Counted from the first letter of the stretch, positions 47,547 to 60,615 are shown. The stretch is 64,000 bases of DNA from Larimichthys crocea (GCF_000972845.2 NC_040032.1:22740248-22804247), one strand, 5' to 3'. Numbers and translations are program-made. Notes: generated from the sequence alone by a model not told the origin.

Positions 47547-48300
47547 CAGAGATGTATAAAGTACTGGAGTAAAGGAGTGGAGTAGAAGTACAAGTGCTAT
47601 ATCAAAAAACTGACTTGAGTAGAAGTTGAAGTGTTCTTTAAACACCATACTTAAGTAAAAGTACTAAAGTATTCAAAATGTTTTGTACTTAAGTATTGCA
47701 AGTAGAAGTATGTAAAAAATCACTACTCAAGTACTGAAAGTAAAAGTACAAGTACAAGTACTGTTGTTTATATTATTTCAAATATTTATTAAGGCACAAC
47801 TTCTAATGTTACAGTGTTACAATGTTCATGGTAGAGTTCTGTGATTTCCCATGGTCTGTGAATGCGTCTGAATGAATGCGAGAGCGAGTGGGCGGGGCAG
47901 CAGGTGAGAGAGCACCTGGGTGAGTCAGGTGTATGACGTACGGCGCACGAGCGAGGTTGATGTGAGACCCGGACTGTTATGTTGTTGTTGTTGGTTTTTT
48001 GGCGTGGTTACGGCCGACAGTCACCGGGTCCTGTAACCAAACCGTTCAGCAATAAATGCAGTTTGTTCGATAACGCCTCGTCATTCATCACGTGTCCGGC
48101 TGGACGCTACAATAGTAACGAGTAACGATTCAGCACATGAAAAATGTATCGGAGTAAAAGTATCAAATTCATCAAAAATATGTAGTGCAGTGAAAGTGGA
48201 AGTTGGGGAAAAAAATAATACTCCAAAAAAGTACAGATACTGCATTTTAGTACTTAAGTACAGTACTTAAGTAGTTCCACTTCGTTACTATACATCTCTG
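47547..48300. mobile_element. hAT non-autonomous element with 8-bp TSD
   Basis: 754 bp between perfect 8-bp duplications CAATGCAG (47,539-47,546 and 48,301-48,308). Ends are CAGAGATGTATAAAGTACTGG and TTCGTTACTATACATCTCTG, with GTACTTAAGTA-rich subterminal repeats. The CAGAGATGTATA terminus and 8-bp TSD place it in hAT. No transposase frame. Confidence 0.92.
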
Positions 48301-48311
48301 CAATGCAGGCA

Positions 48312-48540
48312 GCCCGGCTACCAAACTGAGCTAACATGAGCTAACAGCAGCTACAGCTGTCAGCAGTTTACTTCACTGTCCATCATAAACTCTGTAAATC
48401 ACAGAGAGTTGAGGCGGAGCAGCCGGAGGACATCAGAGGGAAAACCAGGAAACATTTCCTCCATAAAATATGATCCAGTTTCACCAGAATCAGTGAAATA
48501 GTTGCTGCTGTGTGACTTAGTGCCGTAAAGCGTTACGTAC
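48312..48540. repeat. Interspersed repeat shared with 57.8 kb
   Basis: ACTGAGCTAACATGAGCTAAC through GTTGCTGCTGTGTGACTTAG is nearly identical to 57,838-58,045. Adjacent GCTCCGGTTCTGGCATGACAC is also shared (47,400 and 57,545), so both are parts of one larger repeat, interrupted here by the hAT element. The rest to 50,740 shows no recognisable gene or element. Confidence 0.8.
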
Positions 48541-50736
48541 TTCTCCCGACCCGGAGCCCAAAGTTACATAGTGTGAGAACAGACGTACGAATGACAGAGA
48601 CACCGTTCACCTGATCACAGGTCAGTGTGGGTCAACAGGAGTTAAACTCTGTTAGTTTATGAGAGAGAAGTTACATAATGCTTCTTTAAATATGATAAAT
48701 ATACTCCTGTCAGAGCTCTCGGGTTATAAAGAGGTGAAAACAGAAGTGGTGTGTTTTCTCTTTACCATTTATTTATTCATAGGCAGCGACATAAGCTGAG
48801 TTATTTCTTCCTAGAATGCTTCAGACTTGACATGTGGTTCTTGATATAGCCATCGTATACTTAGATAGCAGAAGCGGTGTGTAACACAGGAACAATAGAG
48901 GGGAACAAAGCTTGGGATGCTGGCTGCTGAGGCTGACAAATCAAGAGTCAGGTCGTGACACTTCTGTTTGCACCGAGTCAATGGATGGAAGATTACCCAT
49001 GAGACTGGGACCGGGCCACGGCATGCAGACAGTGTCTGTGGATTTGACAAAGTGGGAAGCTCTCAGTCGGATGCCCGCGGGGAGCAGGACGCCGCGACGG
49101 GCTGAATGCTGAGTGAGTTTCAGAGACTCAGTCACACCTCGACACTTCAAACACTGACAGCTGAACAGCTGCTCGTGTGTTAGTATCACATCAGCGCTGA
49201 TTCAGTGCATTATTCCACCTACACAAAGCAAAACCACAGAGCTGACTGCGGCAGATTCAAAGGCTTTGTGCAAGTGATGTATGGGTCAACATTTAAGCTT
49301 TCTTTATGTTTGTTCTTATCTAATTTTCCTCTTTGACCTTCAATCCTCCAGCTGTTGCCTGCACACGGTTTCCATCACCACTGCATCACAACAAACGTGA
49401 AGCCAAATCCGCATGTGCAATGTGTTACGCTCAGTTTACCTTCAGGCACCTGACATCAAGAGAAGAACCTGCATGAATATTAACCTCAAAGTGGGCGTAG
49501 TTAAAGCGTAAGAGAGAGCTTAGAAAAAGAAACGCCAATCAGCTCGGTAATTAACATTATTGTGTTTGTTTAATCTGTACACAAGCACTGTTGAGCTTGT
49601 AAATTGCAACCAACTGAACCAGCAAAAAAAAAGAGGAAGGAGGAGAAGTTCAGTACTTCATTGATGAGTCAACGTGGAAATTACTTTTTCACACATATAC
49701 CATCAAAACATACGGACACCAATAATACCGCACGGCAGCTTACAGACATGCAAATGTTGAGAGCTGGCAGAGTTGGTGCTAGACTCCCAAAGCGAAGCCC
49801 TACAAACGGAGCTATACATAAAAAGGTGCTTATGTCAAATGATTCTGATTTATATGAACATATCCCCATGAATCTTTAACACTTTAAGACCCTTAAAATA
49901 AACTGAGGGGATGAAAGGCACCAAAGGGGAGCGACCAACTGTCTAAATTAGTTGGATCTGCATCAGCACACACGGTGATGATGTACAGCATAGTTAAGTA
50001 CATGCGTTTGATGGTTTTCATTTAAATAAACACAGAAGGTTGTGATTAAATGTTCCAACAGGACGCACAGTGTGTCCCACAGAAACTGATTTCATGACCT
50101 GTCAGCCGAACCTTCAACAGATATAATTCAAATCTGTCCGCGCTATTGAAGCTTCCTGCTAACCAACAGAAACTGAAACCACTGAGGCTGAAAGCAAAAG
50201 ACCTGCAGGGTTTCCCCTTTTTTTGCCTTTTTTATCCTCCTCATGTCTGACGGTGCATTTTCTGCCCAAAAGTAACAAAATGACTAATGAAACTGGATGA
50301 AATGATTCAGATCTTGTAGCTGTAGATGCCATCTCTCGGCCGAGACCAATTAAGAGAAAAACTTTATTGTAAGATGAAGATACAGTCCGAGATGTGTCCA
50401 TGTGACATCAGAAATATGAAGTACGAAGGAAATGCAAAGACAATGCACCTCCCCAATGAAATGGAACAAATCTCCTGAACCAGCGGAAAATCTTTGCTGA
50501 GTGCAACTTTTGTCTTTTTTCCCCCTGCATCGTATCTCCGAGTCTCATTTTAAAACGAATCTGTTCCCTGATAAAAACCCAGCAGCCCTCAGCGTCTGAT
50601 CTGCAGCACTTTTATGTTCACATCAAGCTGTCTGGATGTTCTGGAAGCCCCGTGGAGTTCTGAGTTGTGTATCATTTTGGGGTTTTTTGAAGAAAAACAT
50701 TGTGTGTGTTCTGATGACAAACCTTATTTTAAAGCT

Positions 50737-50741
<5 letters not shown>

Positions 50742-50771
<30 letters not shown>
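50742..50771. repeat. (CA)n microsatellite
   Basis: Pure CA run of about 15 units. Confidence 0.97.
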
Positions 50772-50772
<1 letters not shown>

Positions 50773-50800
50773 CTGAACATCATTTATTGGGTGTTGTTTC

Positions 50801-51484
50801 CAGAGATGTATAGTAACGAAGTGGAACTACTTAAGTACTTAAGTACTAATTATTTTTTTCCCCCAACTTCCACTTTCACTGCACTACATATTTTTGATGA
50901 ATTTAATACATTTTTCATGTGCTGAGTCGTTACTCGTTACTATTGTAGCGTCCAGTCGGACATGTGATGAATGACGAGATTCAACAAACTGCATTTATTG
51001 CTGAACGGTTTGGTTCCAGGACTCGGTGACTGTCGGCCGGAACCACGCCAAAAAACCAACAGAACAGTCCAGGTCTCACATCAACCTCGCTCGTGCGCCG
51101 TACGTCATACACCTGACTCACCCAGGTGCTCTCTCACCTGCTGCCCCGCCCCCTCGCTCTCGCATTCATTCAGACGCATTCACAGACCATGGGAAATCAT
51201 AGAACTCTACCATGAACATTGTAACACTGTAACATTAGAAGTTGTGCCTTAATAAATATTTGAAATAATATAAACAACAGTACTTGTACTTGTACTTTCA
51301 GTACTTGAGTAGTTTTTACATACTTCTACTTGCAATACTTAAGTACAAAACATTTTGAATACTTTAGTACTTTTACTTAAGTATGGTGTTTAAAGAACAC
51401 TTTAACTTCTACTCAAGTCAGTTTTTTGATACAGCACTTGTACTTCTACTCCACTCCTTTACTCCAGTACTTTATCCATCTCTG
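50801..51484. mobile_element. hAT non-autonomous element with 8-bp TSD, second copy
   Basis: 684 bp between 8-bp duplications GTTGTTTC (50,793-50,800 and 51,485-51,492), in opposite orientation to the 47,547 element and sharing its termini and interior (for example CACCTGACTCACCCAGGTGCTCTC). A recent insertion judging from the intact TSD. From 51,500 to 52,550 no gene is seen; 51,645-51,695 carries a short piece of the repeat found at 59.6 kb. Confidence 0.92.
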
Positions 51485-52554
51485 GTTGTTTCTATCCACC
51501 TGACAAAAGCTGGCTGTGTTACATCCCAGAGAGGTCAACGGGTAACGGGACATGGTCTATGTACTCAGATGTTAGTTGTCATTTAAATAAACCGTGTATA
51601 CAAACTAACAGATGCAAAAAAAAGTTACAGTTGAGACAAGTGAATGAAGGAACTGCAGTTTTTGGTACTTCCATGCTGACTTCACTTCATAGCCACTGCT
51701 GAGCAAACTAAACCAAACGATGTGAACATCGCCTGCACTCAGTTGGTGACTTTGATGGATCAGAGACCTGATTGGAGGCGATCTGAGGATGACAAGTAGC
51801 TACGACGGGTCTCAGATAAAACCTTTGTACAGCTGTGGATTCTGCCCTCTTGGTTCATGTTTGCATACTCATAAGTTATGAGTAACCCTCTGAGTGTAGT
51901 CAACAGTGCTGGTAATACCATGACAGCCCATCCTGTGCAGCTTATCTCTGTAGCTAAGAAGGTCAAGGATGTGAACCAGAATGTGCTGACAGCTAACAAA
52001 GTACACCAATTAGTGATTATATACACGTTAGTACAGAGAAGACATTAGTGTGTGTGTGTGTGTGCAGATGTGTTTACCACAGAGCAAAAAAAAGAAACCC
52101 ATTAGATAAAGAGGATGAGCGGAGGAGGAGGAGGTGAATTTTTCCTTTTAACAGCGAGGAGATTACAGTTTCCTCAGAGGGAGACGCTCCATTTATCCTA
52201 CAGGATGATGAGGGTCCACATCAGAGCATCACACGGAGGAAAACTCTGAGGCTATTTATCCTTCAGGCGCTCTGAGATGTCAATAAAAACTCTGACATGA
52301 GAGAGAGAGAGAAAAAAAAAGGTATTTTTCTTGATTTGCTGAAATCTGTCACTGTCCTGCAGAGTTCAAGGATCTGGAAAACAGTAATCCATCACTGCCG
52401 TGGCTCTCTGGACACTCGGTTCTGACCTTGAGCCATAAACAGCATTACTGATGTATTACAGCAACTGAGACTGAATAATTACACAGAAGAAGAGAGGACC
52501 TTTAGCTCAAGGCCCGGCTCGCTCATGTATGGCTATAAATATGGATAGAGAGAG

Positions 52555-52556
<2 letters not shown>

Positions 52557-52597
<41 letters not shown>
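52557..52597. repeat. (GT)n microsatellite
   Basis: Pure GT run of about 20 units. Confidence 0.97.
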
Positions 52598-52598
<1 letters not shown>

Positions 52599-52924
52599 TC
52601 TGAGCTGCAGAGTGAAAAGCACCGGGTGGGTGGTGGTGATTATGACTGAGCTCGAACACCAACTCTGCTGGCTTCAGTCACTCTGAAGCCCCCCTCCTGT
52701 GGCTGCAGATGTGACATGTAAAACACATCAGGAGTGACGACTACAGTGTGACGGTGTTAAGATACAACAAGGAGCAAAGATGGTTTTGTGATGTTGAACT
52801 CATGCTCAGGGCGGAGGTGAAAAAAGATTCTTGCAGCAGAACTTCGGAGCTCCCTCCGTTATTTAGCAGACACTTTCAAACGTGGAGGAGGCGTGGTGCA
52901 TCACCTGCAGGGGTGGAGAAGGTT

Positions 52925-53475
52925 TAAGCCTAAAATACACTGCATGCGGAACGGCTGCAGAAAGGCTCCGCTCCGGAGCGGCTGCGTACTCCGCCGTCCG
53001 CCAACTCACACATCACATAATCCGTTTGTGATGCGCTCAGGTGCATCTCCACCGGCTACCGAGCGTCAAGAGAACGCACGAGATCTGGCGAATTCACACA
53101 TAATTGCGCAATATTGCCGGCTGTAGTCTCTTTGACTCCTGCGATGACATTCCACGCTGCATCTTTTTTCTGGTGTCCTTATAAAAAGGATGTGAGGTGT
53201 CAGAAATGATTACGCCTGAAAACCCCTCACCTGTTGACTTCAGGTCGGCCCCGCCCATTATGACGTGTTCTTGAAATGAAACTTGATCCGTGGTGAACAC
53301 GGAGTATTTTATTTTGAAAATAAACCGGGATTTCCTTCCCCGCACAATCTGCTCTGTGCTGAATTTATACACCGTGCTCCGGCGTCCGTGAACAATAGAA
53401 GCTCTGTGTATGTGTTGCGAAGGGCTGCCGGACGCCGCGGGGACGGAGACTGTGTGAGCTGACACACTGACTAGT
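52925..53475 (+). repeat. CG-rich interspersed repeat, copy 3
   Basis: Outside the palindrome but clearly the same repeat as 17,040-17,620, showing that it is genuinely interspersed. Ends near TAAAATACACTGCATGCGG and GTGTGAGCTGACACACTGAC. Confidence 0.78.
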
Positions 53476-53554
53476 GTATTTTAGGTTTTAGGAGAGCAGC
53501 GTCAGGGGAGGTGATTAACACACCTGTAACACACCTGTAACCAGCTGTCTAACA

Positions 53555-54020
53555 CAGTAGCGTGCTGGAGCTGAGAACAGACACAGTAGGTCATCGTTCT
53601 GCTAGTTCCATCCGATCCTCAAGAATAGCATCTGTTTATGACTGTAATATACCTCCTTACCGCACAAATTTTGGGCAGTCTTCTTTTTCTTTTAAGGCCG
53701 CAACACAGTGGAATGCACTACCAGTTAATTTAAAGAGCTGTCTCTCCATCAGGAGCTTTAAGTCACAACTGAAATGTTCACTAAAAAACAGTCAAAACTG
53801 TAACCACTGATTTATGGTGCTGACAGAATGTTTTTATGTTGTGTGTGTGTGTGTCATGAGTGACTTGTCTATTGTATATATGTATATGTTCATATGTTTT
53901 TTGATGTTTATGTCCCGCCAGGGACTGCGGATGTAAATTAGCCTGAGGCTAACTCTGGTACAATGCATGAAATGGCAACATTTATGTTTTAATTGTACAT
54001 GGTCCCTAATAAACGTAAAC
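53555..54020 (+). mobile_element. LINE 3' end (RT C-terminus plus 3' UTR)
   Basis: The frame ending at 53,810 reads YRTNFGQSSFSFKAATQWNA then LPVNLKSCLSIRSFKSQLK, the C-terminal tail typical of L2/CR1/Rex1-group reverse transcriptases. A 3' UTR ending GGTCCCTAATAAACG follows. Upstream RT is missing (5' truncation), as usual for LINE copies. From 54,030 to 56,360 no gene or clear element was recognised. Confidence 0.78.
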
Positions 54021-56367
54021 AAACAAACACACGGCAGCAATAGCGTGGCAGTCGGCAAGCAAGTCGGACTTTGGGGAGCGAGCGAGCAAGAAAGAAGCCG
54101 GATGAGAGTAAATCTGGGACTCGAGTCGACAGAGATAGCTTCGTGAAATTAAATAAAATAACCTGGCAAAGAACTGAAATCAATTAATTTGATCAGCAAC
54201 CCTGTCAGAGAGTGGAGAGATAAAAATGAACCTGATAAACCAGATGAGGATGACGTGTAATAATAGACTATATGTTGCCAGTCGTGAGAGCATTGACGTG
54301 TTTGGTTAGCAGAGATGTCTTACATCAGAGTTTCACAGATGACCCTGTAAGATCTTCAGTCTTTACAAAATCTTAAAAACAGACTTTTGACACTCCGTCG
54401 TCTTCATGTGAGACTGTCAAAGAAGAAAAAGTCTTTTCTCATGGGACCGCTTCAGTTCACACTGAGTGATGTGATCAGTGTGGGTTTGATGCTGGGCTTT
54501 GGTTGACGTCACCAGCTGTAGTGGGAAGGAGAAGGGTCAAACTGCAATGACTAAATGTAAACATGAAGAAAAATCCAAGACACGCGGTTTTGTGAAACCA
54601 TTCAGTTCTGAGAAATAAAGTGGGATCAAAATCGCCTCATGAGAGCAAAGACATGTCAGGTAAGGCGTTAAACAGAGAGCCTGTGAAAGCAGAGTCACAC
54701 TGTGAGCGAGGTTTATTTCTAGGCTTCAGATAATAAGGTGATGGCAGGCAGGTGTGTCAGCTGAGGCAGGTGAGGTGAGTGCCGCCCTGATTGAGGAGCT
54801 TAGGACACTTCTTGACTTTTTAATTCTTTAATATTACAGCGATAAAGTTCAATCAATCTGTTTCTCCAGAGCAGCTTTACATTTGAACTTGAACTATTTA
54901 TATGCAACCACTAATAGAAACAGAAAAGAGTCTGTCTTAACCTTCTTCATCATCATTCACAGTTTTATCTCAGTTTTGGAGTTATGAGCATCAAGTGTTG
55001 TGAGTGAAGCTGCATTAATCTAAAATATCCCAGCAGACGAGCAGCAGTTAATCCGCAGAGGATAGTCCCTCTGTTTTTTCAGAGGTCGCTTAAATTAACT
55101 CCCAAATAAAAGCTCTGATTTTAAAATCATAACGTGAGAAAGAAAAGCGTCCCCACAAACAGCTTCTGAATGCGGTTTAATTTTGATCCGTGCCAGTTTC
55201 TGGTGAGAAAAGAAGCCGGCGCCGGTCTGGCAGGTGAAGACAGGCAGGCAGTCGTGAAACGTCCACAGGTGTTGAAAGTGAAAGCCTCTGCAAGTTTCAC
55301 ACCTGTGCCAACTGCAGACAACGTCTCCAGCTGTACGGCTGCACTAGTATCCACTGTTATCTGCTGAACACTGGAGGTAATCATCATATTTTGTCATGTT
55401 CGTAGATTAATACTGAAGACAACAGGTGTGCCTTGTTAATTTAGACAATTAACAGAATTTATGGCCTTTTTAATGCATTTCAGACCATCAGGTGATTACT
55501 GTTGTAATCCATATTGTGGCAATTTCAAGAACTCTGAATGTATCTTCAAGTGCAGTCGTAAAAACCATCAAACACTAAAATGAGGGAAGCAAAGGAAGGC
55601 CAACAGTTACCTCTGCTGTCAAGGAGAGGTTCATCACAGTTAGCAGCCTCAGAAATCATCAGTATGATGTGATTTCTCCCACCGCTGCTGTGTGGCAATC
55701 ACACCAAAACAAAGATGGATGTAAAGAGCTTTGAATAAGGTTTTTATGAAAAACAAAACCTCCGGTGATGACAGCTAAATCTGTACATGGGAGCAACTGT
55801 TCCTGTGGTTCTGGCGTCGTGTGGCGAGTCGCTCGGTGTCTTTCCAAAGCTGACATCCACGGCAGAGTCTCGCTTGAGCGGTCCGACCTTCGGCCTTCGT
55901 GCCGCTGACCCCTGACGACTGCCCTGTCAGCACCGCACACGCTGTCAGCGAAGCTTTTTAACAGCGCTGGCCCGATGACAGCAGGTTCTTGACTGTGTCA
56001 CAGCCAGCAAACAGCAGCACACAGCTGAGAAGTCTTTTAACATCAATACGTGTCACATTCATATTCTGGATGCATTTCCCTCCATGATTATGATGGATGC
56101 ACAGGCGATACAGAGCCAGAGGTCTGCGCTGTCGTTTATAATCAGATGGCTTTTGGAGCCGCTTGTGTTTGAGGTGCCGCAGTCCCAGAGGATCTCGAAT
56201 CAGGCCGTTAATTATCCAGACCGCATAGTGTTTGTTGAAGAACGTCACAACAGCCATCGTCTTCTTTTCTGTTCATCACTTAAATATTAAATATACATTT
56301 ACATATACATCATATTAAAGTTTTGAAGCTGCATCGACTGAGCAGAATGTAAAACCAGGCGAGCTTT

Positions 56368-57020
56368 GATACACTGTAAAATATATTGTTGTACTTTTAC
56401 AGTAAATCACTGCAAAAATAAATGTAATCTGTAAATGTATAGTAATTATTTTACAGTATTATAGATGACAATCACAGCAATGTACTGTGTTTTTACAGTA
56501 ACCACAACTATTACTATAAAACACAGAAACACTGTTATTTTACAGAGTTTCCTTCAATAATAAGGTATATATTTAATATTACATATAATTATATAATGTT
56601 TTGTCATTAATGATACTTAAATACTTGACCATGGTTGACATACACATAATGTCTGTAATTTTCCAGAGTTTTGTATTTTAAAAAACAGAAAACTACTGTT
56701 TACAGCAATACATACAGCAATTATTTTAATGTAATATACATGGAAATCACAGTATTGTACTGCCTTTCTAGAGTAACTAGACACAATATTATTATAGAAA
56801 AAAAAATACAGAATTTGACTGTAAAAGTACAAAATAAATGTATCTATATATTTTCTGTTCTTAATACTGTGAAAGTAAATTATGGTGCTGAATCCCAATC
56901 ACAGTAATTACTTGTAATTTACCATTTTTACCATGTTATTACAGCAACTCTATAGCCAGTCAATTCCTGTAAATTTACACACTAAGCACTACGTTAAAAC
57001 TCTGTAATTTTACATAGAAA
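56368..57020. repeat. A/T-rich element with repeated TACAGTAA/TTACTGTA motifs
   Basis: Starts ACACTGTAAAATATATTG and ends near TAACTCTGTAATTTTACAT, with many inverted TTTACAGTAA / TTACTGTAA motifs inside. This resembles the fish CACTGTAAA-type non-autonomous DNA elements. TIR pairing is imperfect, so the call is tentative. Confidence 0.5.
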
Positions 57021-57603
57021 CTTTTTCTTTAAACAATCGTGACAACACAACAGCAGGCTCTGCTTAATTAAACAGAACTGGCTGACATCACGGCAGCGTG
57101 GCCTGTTTTGTTTTATTAAACAGTTGCCTTCTGGTTCATTGTGATGCCCAAAAAAAGCAGATTCACAAACATTCACAAAAAAATCCAAAACACAAACTTC
57201 ACAACCTGACAAACCACAGAAGATCTAAACTTTGAGCTTTACCAGTTTTACTCTTCACATGAGTAACCAAAAAACACACACACATAGTTTGGTGGTGGTG
57301 ATCAAGACGTCATTCTAATAAACTTTAAAGGACCCGTGTTCACCTTGTGGTAACCTTGCAGATTGCAACTAAGTGACTCCACCAAGCTCTCACCAACCAC
57401 TAAAAGTTAGTCCCACATTTACTCTTGTCCTCATTTTCTCTTTTTCTCTTCTTAGCTTCCTCCGTCAGCGTCCTCTTCAGTTTTTTCTCCTCCGTCATAA
57501 TGTCGACAGAGGCTGCTGAGCCCAATAACATTGCTTGCTGGCCCAGCTCCGGTTCTGGCATGACACCGGTATCTCTCCTCCAGGCCTCTGCAGCCACATA
57601 GCT

Positions 57604-57675
57604 GGCTCGTTGGTCTAGGGGTATGATTCTCGCTTTGGGTGCGAGAGGTCCCGGTTTCAAATCCCGGACGAGCCC
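57604..57675 (+). tRNA. tRNA-Pro (TGG), with T-stem mismatch
   Basis: Complete 72-nt cloverleaf: acceptor stem GGCTCGT/ACGAGCC, D arm TGGTCTAGGGGTATGA, anticodon stem CTCGC/GCGAG with loop TTTGGGT (anticodon TGG at 57,636-57,638), and T loop TTCAAAT. It matches vertebrate tRNA-Pro over essentially its full length. One oddity: position 53 is T rather than the near-invariant G (CCGGT|TTCAAAT|CCCGG), which breaks the 53-61 pair and alters the box B GGTTC to GTTTC. It may be weakly transcribed or a pseudogene. No T-run terminator immediately follows. Confidence 0.85.
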
Positions 57676-57837
57676 TTGATTTGTGACAAGAAATGTCATA
57701 GACATGTTACTTCTACTGGTGGAAAATTCATGGTTCCCAGTGAATGTATCCACCTTAACAGTGAAGTAAACTGCTGCTTAAACCACCGGGGGCACCGGGT
57801 CTTCTTCTTGAAACAGCTGTGTAACTATCTGGCTAAC

Positions 57838-58045
57838 AGACTGAGCTAACATGAGCTAACCACAGCTACAGCTGTCAGCAGTTTACTTCACTGTCCATCA
57901 TAAACTCTGTAAATCACAGAGAGTTGAGGCGGAGCAGCCGGAGGACATCAGAGGGAAAACCAGAAAACATTTCCTCCATAAAATATGATCCAGTTTCACC
58001 AGAATCAGTGAAATAGTTGCTGCTGTGTAACTTAGCGCCGTGAAG
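57838..58045. repeat. Interspersed repeat shared with 48.3 kb
   Basis: About 208 bp nearly identical to 48,312-48,525, in the same orientation. With the shared piece at 57,545 it brackets the tRNA-Pro gene. Confidence 0.8.
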
Positions 58046-58436
58046 AGAACAGACGTTACACGTTGTTGCTTTAAACCGAAACATAACTCCTCATAATGAC
58101 GAGGGTTTCTCATAACAAATGAAGCTCACGTTTCTGGTGTCAGTTTTCTCTCTTCTAATCTCTTTTTAATAGTCACATTCATGGCTGCACATTGTCACAT
58201 AATCCAGGTTTTGTTGGAACAACATGATACTCGTAGAGTTGTCCTAACTGAGGTGATGATCTCAGCTCATAATCTGAATTTAATTCCCCTTTTGGCGCCT
58301 CAGCATTTATCATTACAACACATGCTCTTCTCGTTCTCCCTAATGAGGTGTTATTGGAGGCGTAGATGCATCCCGATCTTTAAATACCTGATGACACCCG
58401 CCCAGACGTGTGGATCATCAGCATCACGTAGTCCTG

Positions 58437-58439
<3 letters not shown>

Positions 58440-58481
<42 letters not shown>
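58440..58481. repeat. (GT)n microsatellite
   Basis: Pure GT run of about 21 units. Confidence 0.97.
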
Positions 58482-58484
<3 letters not shown>

Positions 58485-59269
58485 CAGTGGGAGGCTGCAT
58501 TACATCTCAAAGGTTCTGCGTCCGTGTGTCGGAGAGCGGTGAGGTGGACCTGTGACATGAATAATTAACCTGACATCATCTGACTGTGAAGTCTTCTCCT
58601 CTCTGCAGACAGATGCATATTAATACACATCAGAAATGTCACATGCTGAAGAAAAGACACATCCGACGGCAACTTTTAAAATGCCAAACACGTGAGAGAG
58701 AGATTTAACAGAGGAATAATCGATTCAGATATTAGCTTTTTTTAAACTCCAATGATGGTGTTCACTGATCGACCTCACGTTGGTTGATTCAGCTCGTACT
58801 TTGTATGATTTCATCGAGCGTAATGAATCGAAACAGAACAAAAAGGTTAATGGAGCCATAAAAGTTCAGCTTGAAAACAAAAGACTGTCTCAGAAAAAGA
58901 TCAAACGCTTTATTTTCACCGAACAGAAATCATGTTTCTTACTAAAATGTCTGTACAAATTTAAATCCAACAGCTAGTCACTCATTAACAATTAAAACCA
59001 AACCTCTGACAGCCGGACCACAAACTGATCTGTTTGTGTGGTGAATCCCTGTCTCCCTTCAAAGCGTGCCATGCTATTATAACAAACTTCTAGGCGCACG
59101 TTTGTCGGCTGTTTTATGGAGGATTTTAAGTGAAATTATTTCTGCAGACACTAAATTCTGTGGTGAAGAAGTGGCTCCTTATTTTGATAGAACAATAAAC
59201 TCAGAATTGGAAATATGTCAAATAAAAAAAGAGGTGTGCACTTTGGAGGTTTTCAAAATCTAGCACAAA

Positions 59270-59700
59270 AACACAAGTTGATACAGACTTGCTGTGGCGT
59301 CACCCACAGGTTTCTGAAGAGCCGTTGCGAAGGTCAGCGTGGTGGTGTTGGCCGCCATCTCCTAGCCAAGACGTGGATCATCAGCGGACCTGAGGCCGAA
59401 TGACGCCTGGTTTCTCAAACAAATTAATTTAATATAATTAATATAATGTGAACAGGTGAGTTGTATATAAATTCACCCTCAGTACAGTTGTCATGAACGG
59501 GGAAATTAGCTACAGAGACCAAAACTGTTTTTTGTACCAGGCTGTAAACATGTTTATTTCTGCTGTGAAGTTGGACATTTGGACATGGGGACTTATGGAG
59601 ACTGACTCACTCCTGGAGCCAGCCTCAAGTGGACGTTAGAGGAACTGCAGTTTTTGGCACTTCCTGTGTTGGCTACATTCCTAAACTGCTCGAAATCCTT
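59270..59700. repeat. Old interspersed repeat fragment
   Basis: The phrases TGTGGCGTCACCCACAGGTTTCTGAAGAG, GGCCGCCATCTCCTAG and CTGGAGCCAGCCTCAAGTGG...GGAACTGCAGTTTTTGGCACTTCC are familiar from a widespread fish repeat. The last part also occurs at 51,650-51,690. Class uncertain. The remaining DNA from 58,500 to 60,400 shows no gene; it probably includes the 3' UTR of the Caspr gene. Confidence 0.55.
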
Positions 59701-60427
59701 ACATGATTTTTAGCATGGGCTGCTTTAGTTGGAATGAAGGCTGGAATATTTTGTAGTCCACAATAAAACCCGTAACTGTCCGTCTCAATAACTATTCAGA
59801 AGTACGTCGAGAGCTGGAGGCAGGAAAGGCACAGAAATAAATAAAGAAAGAAAGAAATCAATCAATTCTGAATAAATGTAAAAATAATGCATGAGCTAAG
59901 CTTCGCTTCGAGCAGTAACTTAACCAAAGAGAGTCGTGACGATAGAACGTAAAGACTCAGGTTCAGTGTGAACGGATACATTTTGCTTTCCCACAGTAGG
60001 TTGAAGAAAACATGAGAACACATTATCCATGTTGGAAAATGTATTTAAATCACCTCAAACCAAACAAAGCTGTTCTAACGTTCATTCCAGCAACTCCATG
60101 AAAAACACATTTAATCATTTCAATCAGACGGAGAGGACAGGCTGATACAAAGTCATCATTTTTAAGATTTACATCATTAAATATTTACAATTGTTCGACT
60201 CGCGGTATTGACATATTATAAATTCAACACTTTGTTCTTGTGCATCTTTATACAGTCTTTACAAAAATACAACCACAGAAGCAAAAAAAACAAAACTGAA
60301 CAGACAGAACGAGAGCATGTCGCTCCGTCTCGTCGAGCCGCTCGGGCTCAGTTTGTACCATAAAGCACTAAGGCTTGACAAGGCATCTCTTCTTGTCTCT
60401 GGTCAGCAGCAGGTCGAAACCTCCGCC

Positions 60428-60615
60428 CTAAATAAAATACTCCTTCTGGTTCTCGCTCGGGCCGTTGCGCGAGCCGCTGAACGCCAGCTCCGGGCTGTCT
60501 TCAGTTTTTACTGTTTTTACTTCCTGGCTCTGACAACTCCCTTTCCTCCTGTAGAAGACTCGGGCCATTATGGCTAATGCGGACACGGTCACAAAGATCA
60601 CCACCGCTATCACAC
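60428..60615 (-). CDS. cntnap: Caspr/CNTNAP family gene, last coding exon (TM and cytoplasmic tail)
   Basis: After a CTTCTTTACAG acceptor the exon encodes the membrane span GVIAVVIFVTVSALAIMARV, a basic juxtamembrane FYRRKG (the place where Caspr proteins bind band-4.1 proteins), and a short tail ending ENQKEYFI and a TAG stop. Caspr proteins are neuronal neurexin-related membrane proteins acting in axon-glia and synaptic adhesion. The short tail ending in EYFI fits the Caspr3/4/5 group better than Caspr1, which has a long proline-rich tail; the exact paralogue is not resolved. The exon is phase 1 and joins in frame with the exon at 61,393. Confidence 0.9.

Noticed and set aside
50614..50925. 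103-codon plus-strand frame
   Set aside because: Runs through a CA microsatellite into the hAT element. No resemblance to a protein.
57400..57753. 117-codon minus-strand frame
   Set aside because: It runs antisense through the tRNA-Pro gene and repeat sequence. No domain is recognisable.
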